Shown here: in pieces, positions 27,201 to 39,025 of the stretch | How the letters are laid out: the number at the start of each line of letters is the position of its first letter | Position numbering within the stretch: position 1 is the stretch's first letter | Source: Varroa destructor | Lineage: Eukaryota; Arthropoda; Arachnida; Mesostigmata; Varroidae | DNA: 64,000 bases | Assembly (NCBI RefSeq): GCF_002443255.2 | Contig: NW_019211454.1 | Location: forward strand, 54,739,823 to 54,803,822 | Reading direction: 5' to 3' | The notes under the pieces: model-generated | Databases searched by the model: none | What the model was told of the DNA's origin: nothing | Seen by the model: only the letters and a program-made list of their open reading frames with translations | Program-made: the position numbers and the translations under genes

Positions 27201-30200
27201 GATTCGATTAAAAGTGAAGAATGAGTCGTTGGCGAGATGTTATGTATGACTTCTACCCCTAATTGGTTTTATATAAAAAAAGCAGACGGAAGTGTCACGT
27301 TGTGTCTACTATGTTATTGTTTCTTGCGTATCGTTATGTGAGTCACATCAAGGAATCCCACGTAGTCTGCTTTTATATTAAAAAAGAAAGCAAAAAGCAT
27401 CGTTGCTATGATACGACTATATTCCGCCATTTTTTATGCCGACTTATGATGCCTCCTAGTATACAAGTACTAGGTCAAAACATGTGTAATATTTTGGAGT
27501 AATGTGTATTTTGTCTCATTGTTTACGATTTCCTTTCATGTCTTAATCCATTTTTTAATCCGAAGCGGAAAAACTTATTCGGCTAGTTTTTTTTTTCAAT
27601 ACTCATCACTTTTAAACGTATTGTTATCAATTTAATAATTTGATTTTCCAGCTATCAGAAAATGTGGTCATAGGTTGAGACGAAATCGGAAGAATATGGC
27701 AAGGGCAGAAATCTCCTATATATATATATATTATACTAATGATCTCATTATGCTGATATCGTTCTAGTGAATCATAAAAGTTGAACATCGATTATTCAAA
27801 GGTCAAGAATTTTAATACGAACGAAAAAGTGTTGTCAGCTGGTACTCTTAGTTTTCTGATAACGTTACATGTAATACTGTGGTAACGTTTTTGTTATACT
27901 AAACGGATCTCTAATTAATCTGTAAAACAAAAAAAGAACATCTTACAATAGTGTGACCTTACGTCGTCTTAATGCTGTCTTATGAAATAGATAAACCGTT
28001 TGTTGGATAATAAATTGTTATGACAAGGAAGCTATACCACATTTTGTAGAGCCAGCCGTCCACGATGCTTTAAAATCCAAACTGGCATGCGCATTGAAGA
28101 CAACTTCACATATTTTAAAACCGGAAATCATAATGAAACACTCGTAGAGAATTTTATGCTCACTAGAATTAGTTGTAGATTTTTTTCAGTTATGGCCGCA
28201 TCGTTCCGAATGAAATTTAGCAGATAACTTCAATGATTTGATTGATGTCTAAATGCCTTAGGCTTTACTTCCGTTATTGCTGCACTTAAAGACAGCTTTC
28301 GACAGAAACCTTAGATCCAAAAAATCGTCAGTTCTACTCAGCATTGTTTATATCGTCATTGAGACGGCAGTAATTCACGGCATCACTGCAGTGCTTTAGG
28401 TGTCCTTATGAATGTAATATAGTAAACGACCCTTCGGTGATGGTAATGCGAAATTGCTTACTTACGGTCGAGGCTTAGTCAACGTAAAACCTATAGTCAG
28501 AATAGAACTAAATGACTTAGATCAAATGTTTATCAATTAACTAAGATAAAATTTACAGCGGAACTTATCTTTAAAATTGATAATACTCTAAACAACTGCA
28601 CAAAAGGAAGCACAATGTCCTGTGCTACATATTTATTAATTTTTGATGCGCTAAATATTGCCGATTTATAGAAACAAGTTCAAACATTATTTACCCCCAG
28701 TAAAGAACTTAGCTAAAGCATATCTTAAATATAATTCCCTTTATGCTACAAAATCGCTGTTACAGCCTTTACTCTTAATTTTCATTAGTGCAGCATGTTC
28801 TAAAATCATTAGATGTTCATATGATATCGTGATTACTAGCCCACTGCTGGGAACCGACAACGGTTTGAAACGGCTCATGTACGGCTCTTCCATGCTTTGA
28901 CAATAATTTTAAATCAAGAAGATCGCAGGTCTCTGATTGGAAAGCCTAATTTATCACTAACTCTGATATACCTGAGTAGCACAGCATTAACTTTATATTG
29001 TTAAGTGAAATATTTGAAGATATAGAGTTATCTTTATAGGTAAGACTGTTGTGTTGAAAAAAGTGTATCTAAAATGTGTTGTGCCTGCCAATAGATTGCG
29101 TAGAGCTCCTACGTTGTAGGTTGCATTTTTGGCATGGTTTCTGTTGATGTCATTTTGCAATACGCCGTTACTGCAATCAAAGTCGTTATTATCACTAAAA
29201 TTGTTTTTATTAAGTAAGCTGATATGGCTCACACTTATGCATACACCGTAGTATTTACTGTAGATTAGAAATCCTTCTTATCTAGTGGTTATCACAGAAA
29301 GATTGTAACATAATTACAGAATTAAATAATTGAATCAGTGGTACTTCGTTTAATTAGTTATTTGTAGAACAAAATAAAGGTTCCTGATTTTGTTAGCAAC
29401 CTCCATTTCTTCTGCGGGCAATTTAATGTCAGACAGAATTATTATTCTCTTCTTGCCAAATAGAACGTATTAAATAGTTTGATAGTTATGAGTTAAAAAA
29501 ATCTTCATAAACCCGTCAGAAAGTGAAAGAAACAGGGCCCGACTTATATAATTCTCTGCCATGGCCTCATGGAACTATCATTGGAAGAGATATTGAGTTA
29601 ACAACAATGCAATCGTTGCCGTAACTATTGATCGCCGTGCATGTCGATGGTGCAGTGAAAAGGTGTTTGGCTAATAAACTTGAGGTCACATGATCAGAAA
29701 TCTGGAGCAAATATTTCCGTCCAAAGTAATGTCTGCAAATGATACAACGGCAGTATCGGATGTAAAACTTGAAACATTTATTTAAAGGTAGCTGTAGCTG
29801 TGGATTTATGATTCCGTCTGATATCGCAATGTAGAGCCGGCCTTAGGTGATGAACCTAATTTATTCCGCAGCCACAACGGTTATGCTACTGTTTGTTACT
29901 ATTTAAATGCTATTTTTTAAATACTTTATAAATTTTATATGCTTTAAATTTCTAAACAGGCAATCACGCTCGTAACATCATGTGATCTGTAGTGTACTGG
30001 AAAGTCCATGGGTTATATTTTTTCTAGGAACTTTGCCTGTGGTTTTGGAGCCAACAGGAACAATAAATTCAAAAAGCGCTGTAAAATCTACGAACTTTAC
30101 TGATTCTTTGTTTTAATTGAGTCTTTTATGAAACGCGCTTTGCATTTCACAGAGCTGTAACGGTTTTGTAGCGCCAGGCGTAAATGTTTTATCGCGTTAA

Positions 30201-31188
30201 ATATTTGATGTATGTGGTTAATAACAAACCAAAGTAAACTTTGCAGACCTTTTAAGGCAAACGTTGCATGGGTCAAGGCGCATTGAAGGAATGTGATCCT
30301 GCTTCATCAACTGTTCATCAAACGATTTGTCCAGACATTTCCAACCAAGCAAATAGTCGTTTTTCCAAAATCGACTGCTCAGTGTAGTTAAAACAGTACA
30401 TAATGTCAAAAATTTTATTATCCATTAAGCTGCGCTACAGTTACACACGTTAGTAGTTGCCAAATATCCTGTTCCTAACATATCGTAGGGTTGACCACCA
30501 TGGTTTATTAAGGAAGATCAGTCATCTGCTGTATCATTACTAACATTGATTTGGTTAATACCCCCCCCCCCCGGGCCGATATCATAGGGATAAGGCTCCA
30601 CACACAGGTATCGACGACTTGCCTATGATCTCATATAGAAAATATGTTTCCGTGAAGATATCTTGGGACGTCTTTAAAAACTGTTATTCACTTTTTAATC
30701 GATCCACTCACAGCGACTTGTTTATTCTACTGTAAGCTCCTAAAATACTGTCTCCGTTTTACTAATTAAGTAAACTGAATATCCTCCATGATATACCACT
30801 AAAATAATTATTCTAGTGCACTGAATCACCTTAACGTGCATGAGCTGACCATATGTGTATAAGTACAATCTTCCCGTCCCGCTCGGCACAAAACACAAAG
30901 GAGAACATGATTAAAGACTGCAATAACACTAGTAATAACTGCTTCACTTTTTTTTGTGTTTGGTTAAAAACATTTGAAGAAAGTGCCAATATTACGAATA
31001 GCGTACGTTATGTTACCTAAATAGGATATTTATCTTACAGGACTAGCAGACCTGGTCAATGCAATTTCTATGAATGTAAAAGGAAGCCGATTTTTATATA
31101 CACCTTACTTCAGAGACGATTACTAGGTTTAGCAAGGCCTATACACTAGTAAAGAAAAACAAATTGCGTTTTGCGTTTTTTATTTTAG
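21216..31188. other. Long AT-rich intergenic region, no gene recognised
   Basis: About 10 kb upstream of egghead. No open frame resembles a known family, and none has paired splice signals that I trust. The stretch 21.7-22.5 kb is richer in G+C with several short open frames and may be old transposon sequence, but I found no diagnostic motif. A run of 12 C lies at 30561-30572. Egghead's first coding exon is preceded by a 3' splice site, so a non-coding 5' exon and its promoter should lie somewhere in this region; I could not place them. Confidence 0.5.
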
Positions 31189-31191
31189 AAA

Positions 31192-34100
31192 ATGGTGCGA
31201 CTTCACATTCGGCCCAGCTTTTATCATGCGCTTCACTGCATCCTTATGGCTGTACTGATGTACGTGTTTGTGGAGTTTTCAGGGGCGTTAAAACCACCTG
31301 ATCAACAACCTTTAGTAGATCCGTTTAGTGAATACGGCGTGATATTTACTATTATTCTTTACTTATTCCGGCTTCTCCCACTGCTGGCCCTGCCGCAAAG
31401 TCTTACCAACTTGTTCGGCCTGACCCTGTACAACGCGTTCCCCCCTAGAGTTCGATTAAAGGTAAGTTCGTAAATGCCTGGTACATATGGTGATCTCATT
31501 TTTTACACAAGTAATACTTTTAGAGATTAAACTTTGCAGCGCATACTATGACATATTTATATTGAATTGCACATCAGTGGCCTGCTATACTTTTCAGCAC
31601 TATTACAGCGTTAAATCTTTGTTCACCAAAAATCAGATTGTCCTATAACCATTCGGAATACTATGTAAATTTTCTCGGTAGTTTTTCTTAAAAAAATTGC
31701 TGAGCAAAGCAATATCATTTATTGGTCAACATTACTGAAGCAGAGCTTCCTTCTCAAGCACACTCGGCGAAGTGACAGTGCTATTACATAGGCAACGTAG
31801 GACTGTCAATTCTCGACCATGTTATTCTTTATTTATTTAAAAATAATAATAATATTTATTAAAAATTATTAAAAAAATAAAATTTATTAAAAATAATAAT
31901 AATAGTATTTAAAAATAAATTTAATGCAAATGTAGCTAGGTGTCCATGGTCCATTAAGGTTTAAAGATTTATACACCCACAACTTACAATTACGTGATAC
32001 ATGTTGGATTGACGAAACTGTACTAAGTATTTTTTTTTAGCTACATGGCTTTAGTCACATATCTTAAGTAATAATTTTTCACTTTTATAATGCCAAAGGC
32101 GCAACTGCTGAAAATGTATGCTGTGTGTGGTCAAAACGCGTTATCGGAAGCAACAGCTTAAAGATGGTTCTGTCATTCCGGAAACTTCGATGTGAAAGAT
32201 GCTCCTTATAGTACTGGACCAATTACGGAAAAAGTTAATGAAATTATTGCGAAAACTGAGCAAGGTCAACACGCGAGTGTCCACAATATCACCAGGAAAC
32301 TAAATGTGCGCCACCAAACAGTTCTAAGCCATTTAAAAGAAGTTTGCTGCAAAAAAAGCTCGATGTTTGTATGCTACCGGTAGCAATGCAAAGGAACTTG
32401 TCGATTATGTTTTGATCGGCGAAACTCTACAGAAACGTAATAAAATCAAGCTATTTCTAAAGCCGATTTCCATGGGTAATGAAAGGTGGACCACCACGAC
32501 AGTAATGTGGAAATAAAATAAATATATTTAAAAATCTATGGCAAATTCTAGATTGACGCCAAAGAAAGCGATGGTACGTATTTAACGGGATTGAAAAGGA
32601 ATCGTGCATTATGAGTTGCTGCTGTGTGGACAGACAATCGATTCGGAGATCTACTGTCAACAACTAATAGGATTATAACAAGCAATTGAAAAAAAAAAGC
32701 CGGCCGGGACTAGTGAACAGAGAAAGCGTCATGATTATACCAGATTACGTATATCTTTAGGTACTCGTAAAAATTGAAAAAACTAGGATGGGAAGTTTAG
32801 ATACCTCATATCTTGCGCCATCAGGCTATCATTTGCAGAACTTCTTTAATTATGTTAATTTCATATCAATGGAAAATGCAATTGCGTGTCCCAGTTTTTG
32901 TCCAGAAAGCATTCAGAAAATTCCACAGTGATAGGATCAAAGTGGTACAAAAAAATGGCAGAAGATTAGTAATTGATAGCGCATATTTAATTTAGTAGTA
33001 CTATTCTGACATATAAATGTATTTACTACAAATTTGGCTTAAAATGGCCAATACTTTTTGCTAACGTAATATATGACAGCTACACTCTTCTGTGCAGGTA
33101 AATGAAAATAGTTAATCTTGCCTTCAGAAAATATTTATATCAATGCAATACATACTGTCTTATCTGATTATACGAATACATTATAAATATAAATTTCAGT
33201 AATGAAAAAGTAAGAACGAGGGGCTTATATATGATTTCGAGCTGGTAATATTCAATCCCACGGCACCGCATCAGCAATGAATATCACTAGATCTTTTTCT
33301 GTCCGTTTTGCAATACGAATCGTTATACATGACAAAGACTAATGACTTTGATCTTTAAGCATTGCGATACCAAAAATATTAGACTTAACGATTACTGCTG
33401 GAGAGCAGTGTCATGCTTCTAATGATTGAGTAAATACCACACCACAAATTTTGTGCATGGTCCTGTAATCCCGCGTAATGAGTTAGGCGAAGTACAATAT
33501 GAAGACTAGTTTTCTACATTTCGGAGAGAGACTATATTCTTTCTGGTTACAGCTTTTGAGTCATATGCTTGGAAAATGGCACTTATTCTCATGGTCATAT
33601 TGTTTTACCAAAAGGGTAGAGTCTAATCCAGAGGTGGATTAGACTCTACCCTTAAACGCATAAAGCACCTATCAGTGCTCTCAACGCAACAATGTCCAAG
33701 CCTGTGATATACCGGCTACCAGGTAAACAATGGCTTAATATGGCAATTTCTTTTATACCTGCACGTTTAAATGCACAAATAAGCCTAAAGTGCTTCGTGA
33801 GTCATGGACTTAGTGGATTCGGGTAACGCGGCTAACTTATTTATACTTGAGTAGAATTTCGATGCCTTCCTCATGCATTATTTGTCTAGATTTGTTTGAA
33901 TAACAACGAAATGACGCAAGATGTGAATGTTGTAAACGTCTACAATCCATGCCTTTAAGTAAACAAAAAGCATTTCTTTGATACTCATAACACATTTGGC
34001 ATATGAAAGAGGGCGTAGGTATAAACCAATGTAGCTATTCACCTAAGCAATCTACCGGTAAGCTGTACTGAATTATGAATCACCCAGTATTACACAAGTA

Positions 34101-35961
34101 ATAATATATAATTCCTCTGATATATTTAATATATGTAATGTAGATGTGATTTATATTTAATATATGTAATATAGATGATTCACTTAACTAGAGTATCACA
34201 GCGAAATGAGTTATCTACATTAGGGCGGAAATGCAAAACTTTATCCGCTAGAAGTCAAGAGGTATTAGGAAACCGTCTAATTGCGTGAATCCAGTAATTA
34301 ATGAGATATAATCCGGCAATGTTTCTAAGTGATAATATGTATGTATACGTAAATATCACGTGAGTGCCAGTCTGCCCTCACCAATATCCGTAATCGCTTT
34401 TTTTTTGTTTTTTAGGTGAAGCCGCATGAAGCTCCATTTTTGTGTATTCGAGTTGTCACACGCGGGGATTATCCGGGACTCGTACGAGAAAATGTTAAGC
34501 GTAACCTTGCGACATGCCTCGATACAGGCATTGACAACTTCGTAATTGAAGTTGTCACAGACAAAGAGGTTTATAGCCAGAACGAATTTCCGATCGGAAT
34601 GGAACATCCAACCCTCGCGGGCGAGGGTATATCGGGGGTAAATTTGTCACAGTTCGTTCCGCAACTTCATGCACCAACCAGTCCTGATCAGGTATTAGAA
34701 GACTACATTTTATGGCAACGTTCATTGCTTGCATCTGCAGATATTATATAGTAAAGCAATGTAGTTTTTAAACGAACTGTTAGGCGAACTATCTGTGACG
34801 ACATGTAATTGTGCAATTACAAATGTACTTAAAGATATGTATAATTGTTCATTTATTTTTAGCTACAAATTTTCTACTGTGCGTGCTGAAGAATTACTAT
34901 TTTTTTCGCATAACGTAAATATGGTTTTGTTTTTTATTGTTAAACAATTTCAGGTCGAAGTAAAACTTAGTCCAATGTCGCAGGTAACTGCAAGTTGGCT
35001 AAACTCGAAAATTCGCCAAACAGTGGTTCCAAAAAGTTACAACACTACGACAGGTGCAATGTTTAAAGCCCGTGCATTGCAATACTGTCTCGAAGACAAC
35101 GTAAATTTGTTGGCTGATGGGGACTATATACTACATCTAGACGAGGAGACCTTGTTAACAAAAGACGCTCTAAGAGGAGTGCTCAACTTTATTAGTGCCG
35201 GACGCTGTTCGTTCGGTCAAGGTCTGATCACCTATGCCAATGAGCGCATTGTAAATTGGTTCACCACGTCAGCAGACATGTACCGCGTGGCTGACGATCT
35301 CGGCAAGCTAAGATTTCAGTTCAACTTTTTTCATAAACCACTGTTCTCATGGAAGGGCTCGTACGTTTGTACGCGTGTTGGTGCCGAACGGGAGGTTAGC
35401 TTTGACCACGGACCAGATGGATCGGTGGCCGAAGATTGCTACTTTTCGATGGTGGCCTTTTCGAAGGGTTATTCGTTTGAATTTATCGAGGGAGCTCTTT
35501 GGGAAAAGAGCCCGTTTACAATAAGCGATCTGATTCAGCAGCGAAAACGCTGGATGCAGGGCATCTACCTTGTCGTACATTCGGCGAAAATACCATGGCG
35601 TTACAAGGTGTGGCTAAGTTGCTCACTATACGCATGGGCAACGATGCCTCTGTCAACGTCAAATCTCGTACTCGCGCCGAATTTTCCGTTACCTTGCCCG
35701 CAAACGTTCAACATCATTTGCGCGTTTATCGGTGCTCTCAATATCTACATGTATATTTTTGGCTTGATAAAGTCGTTCTCCATTAGTCGTTATGGATTTT
35801 TTGGGTTCTGGCTATGTTTCATGCTGGTCGTGATAGCCATCCCATTGAACATTGTTGTCGAAAACGTGGCTGTCGTCTGGGGCCTTCTTGGAAATAAGCA
35901 CAAGTTCTATATCGTTGACAAAAACATCAAATTAAGGACACAACCTTTGTTACCTGTATAA
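31192..35961 (+). CDS. egh: Beta-1,4-mannosyltransferase Egghead
   Basis: Egghead is a membrane GT2-family enzyme of the ER/Golgi that adds mannose to glucosylceramide to build arthro-series glycosphingolipids. Model: exons 31192-31461, 34416-34691, 34954-35961, giving 517 residues. The N-terminus has two membrane segments (about residues 10-30 and 48-75). The catalytic domain shows APFLCIRVVTRGDYP, DNFVIEVVTDK, ARALQYCLEDNVN, the metal/donor motif HLDEETLL, FGQGLITYAN, KPLFSWKGSYV, the acidic motif GPDGSVAEDCYF and QQRKRWMQG (QxxRW). C-terminal membrane helices follow, then NKHKFYIVDKN. A 3' splice site at 31188, four bases before the ATG, implies an upstream non-coding exon. An alternative junction, 34568 to 34984, removes about 51 residues and gives 466 residues, nearer the fly protein. 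A mariner relic lies in the 2954-bp first intron. Confidence 0.95.
31841..31925. repeat. A/T-rich low-complexity tract with AAT repeats
   Basis: Two similar copies of a tract of repeated AAT units separated by A-rich spacer, inside the egghead intron. Confidence 0.8.
32090..32998 (+). mobile_element. Dead mariner-family DNA transposon (transposase relic) in egghead intron
   Basis: Pieces in successive frames match mariner transposase from end to end. GNFDVKDAP then HNITRKLNVRHQTVLSHLK (32192-32340) is the DNA-binding/linker part. SMGNERW (about 32470) sits where the catalytic GDEKW motif belongs, with Asp replaced by Asn. KGIVHYELLLCGQTIDSEIY (about 32590-32650) is the middle, and KVVQKNGRRLVIDSA (about 32940-32985) the C-terminus. 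At least five stops and several frameshifts show that it is inactive. It is somewhat shorter than an intact transposase frame (about 1 kb) and lies in the same orientation as egghead. Terminal inverted repeats were not recognised, so the ends given are those of coding similarity only. Confidence 0.88.
33612..33653. repeat. Perfect 19-bp inverted repeat with 4-nt loop
   Basis: Arms 33612-33630 and 33635-33653 are exact reverse complements, separated by GAGG. It lies in the large egghead intron between the mariner relic and exon 2. Confidence 0.95.
34121..34180. repeat. Two-copy tandem repeat of about 30 bp
   Basis: Copy 1 (34121-34151) and copy 2 (34152-34180) share their first 19 bases exactly and differ afterwards by one substitution and a 2-bp indel. 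It is in the egghead intron, about 240 bp before the exon at 34416. Confidence 0.85.
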
Positions 35962-38900
35962 GGAATTGAAAGGAGCAGATCCGAATTAGCAGCGATCAAA
36001 GGAAAGTAAAATTACTAGGATTATTAAAAAACCGAGACTGTGCTATGCACGTGTACGAAAGTCCCATGGTAAGAAGGAATTCTAAATGCGGTGTTTTCGC
36101 AGTATCTATTATAGAAGGGATAACATCATCATAATAATACTATTAGTCCACATAAGGAAGGACTATAACAAAACCATATTTGCAAATGGTGGTAAATTGT
36201 GCTGAACTGAGCTGTGTCCGAAGTAGTGCGGAAGAATCAATAGTAAGCGAGAAGATGTATACAAGCGAACCTGTAGATAAGAAATATAACATAGGAAAGC
36301 ATAGAATGTTTCATATGGTTGACTACTATGATTGTACGCTATCACTGAAAACAGTAGGCCCGTGGTGACCAACGAATTTAATATATTTATTATATTACAC
36401 TATTACCCGTCCCTATGTACAAAGTTAAAGATACACTGCAAATCTGATTTACAATACTTTTAATGTTAATACAACCACTGCTGTTAATTTATTAAGATTA
36501 TTGCACAATTTCGCTTCGAGAAGCGTAACGTCGTAAAAGACAAAGATTTTTGCCTGATTTTCTGCGAGTTCATCAATTTTTAGTTCGCGATCTTCCCTGT
36601 GCATTTCGCTCATCGATTTCTAGACAGGAATCGGGGTCAAGAGAACGAACCTATTGTCACTATAAAATCCTTTAATGAAAAAAGCTTGCTATGCAATTAA
36701 GTAATTTCTGTCGAAAAATTCGGTGCTAAGCGGTAGTAGTTAGTAAACTATTTGACGATGTTCATCGAAGTATGGTGGCAGGGACATCGCAACGGCTCGT
36801 GTAAGTTTTTTGTTTTTTTTTTACTCATTATCAAATGGAAATTTAGTTCTGCGGAAGTGCATAGAGAGTACGCAATGTGCTTCCCTTGATAGTAAAAGCG
36901 ATTGGCAATCATTTTTTCAAATTCGATATATTTTACTTTCTACTCTTCGCTTTTATTTATTTCTTCTTCATAACTCGATATAAGAGATTATTGCTTCCCT
37001 TAAGCCATTTTGTAGACGTTAAAAGTGAATCCGTATTCTATATCCGTAAGAATTCTGGGGTCGAAAATAAAGATTGCTAAGTAAAAGACTGATATATGCG
37101 GTACCGCCAGATATCAAGCGACACGTATACTGCATTTCGTAGTTTAACATACGGCGCTGCGCAACTTCTGTCAGAGTATAATTAAAGCAAATCGATGCGA
37201 ATAGGAACGCGAGATCTGAAATGTCTACCTGACCCGCCTGAACAGTATACAGAAGATGACTGACCGATTTTTCAAGTCTGTTTTACATAACGCACACAAG
37301 CACCGTAGTTATAAATGTCCAAACAAGCAGTTTGTCGTTTATTGAAATCAAGCCTTCTGATAAAACTTGTCTGCATTCTATGAAAATAACTTCAACGGAA
37401 GTATGTCTTACCTGATATGACGAGTATTACATACGGCGTAAGTGGAAACAATCTTTGTGGATAGACTCTTTAGGGAAAAGCGAGAAAAACTAAACAGAAC
37501 AAAATATACGAAATACAACCAACGTCCTACACTATATTTATTTAATAATAATAAACTGGAGGCATTAGTAATAAAACTCAACGTGACGAAAAAGGAAAAC
37601 GACAACTATTTGAGTGGTCACGAAAGAATGTGCCGCGTACTCATTTTTATTTGTTCATTCCGTCGCCATTTTTCGTCGGGAAAAGAATGTACCCTTAAAT
37701 ACATTTAGTTATCTAGCTAGATAGGACATATAGATAATTTCATTGATTCGAGTAACAAATCTTGCAATGATCTCCTCATTAAATGAATATATCTTAATAA
37801 AGCTAAATATAATGTACACAGTTCACATTACATTGACAGACACAATCAAGAGCACGCTACTCGTTGGCAGATACACTCAAACTTATTGTACAAATACTTA
37901 GTACAGTAGTGAAACAATGTAGATGTCTTTACTAATATTTAGATGCTACGAGGTCAGGAAATAGGATCAAAAGGACCTTTAGAGAAAAAAATCCAACTCC
38001 AGGATACAAACACCTAATGTGTTTTGATATCCGATATTTGCTTGGGAAAACTTATCACATGCACTCCATTCTTTGTCGCACCTATTTTCCTAATCACAAT
38101 TCAGTTTTCCATATAATAGTTCGACAAACCGCGTCGGCCCTGGAAACCCGACATCTACTTCACAACATGTTTACACGCTTTCCGGTAGATATTATTCGTG
38201 TGGCTTGCCGCTTAAATAAACCCAAAGATAAATATTGGATACTCGGAATTTCATGTAATGTTACCAGAGTATTTGACCAATTACTACGATAGCCAAGTTG
38301 CACTTCTTTTCGCCATATTTATATGTATATCTACATGAAATGCTTTTTATATGCCACATATCGTAGTCAATAGAGTACCATCATGTAGACACCCTTTGTA
38401 AGCGTATACTGATCTGATATCCACTAATATGTACACAGAGTACTATTAAGATGAATCAGTATAACGCTTGGAAAGGATCTTTAAAAGGTGTCGATGATGA
38501 CTAATGATGATTATTATTATAGCCTACTCCCGAATCGTATCCGACATATGTTTAGAGACCGATCAGTTTGTCAATCAGCTACCGAAATTCTTTAATTACA
38601 TACATACTAATACACGCACACATATTAGTATGTATATCGGTTTAGGTATAGCGGTTTGACAACCCACCATAATTAATTCATAATCAATTCTATTAGTTCT
38701 GTACTAAAAGAGACACAATATAATCACTTATTCATCTTGGTCAGGATTAATCTGTCGCAATTCTTTTTCTTTGTATATCGACACATGAATTCTCGTTTCA
38801 CATTACCAAATTCATCGTTTTTTTCACAACCCCAACCGCCCTCCTTTATATCCGCTTTCGACTCTCATAACTGCCCAGACTTTCGACTGTTTAGACTATT

Positions 38901-39025
38901 TATCCTTTCGGGTTCGTACAACATGTTACATTAGCATTCATGGCATCATTCATTCAACACATATCGCTTACTATATATATATATATATTTATATATATAT
39001 AGAAAGAGCGATGTTTTTAGGTCGA
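35962..39025. other. Egghead/MED19 convergent intergenic region
   Basis: This stretch lies between two convergent stop codons and should hold both 3' UTRs. An AATAAA near 37066 is on the egghead strand but is about 1.1 kb from the stop. The open frames 37442-37708 and 38017-38292 (+) have no recognisable similarity. An AT microsatellite (38972-39001) sits just beyond the MED19 stop. Confidence 0.45.

Noticed and set aside
27263..27420. Weak inverted and direct similarity around two GTCTGC/GCAGAC sites
   Set aside because: The matches are short and A/T-rich and do not define clear element ends.
35347..35786. Secondary frames over egghead exon 3
   Set aside because: Overlap with a long conserved GT2 frame; chance openings.
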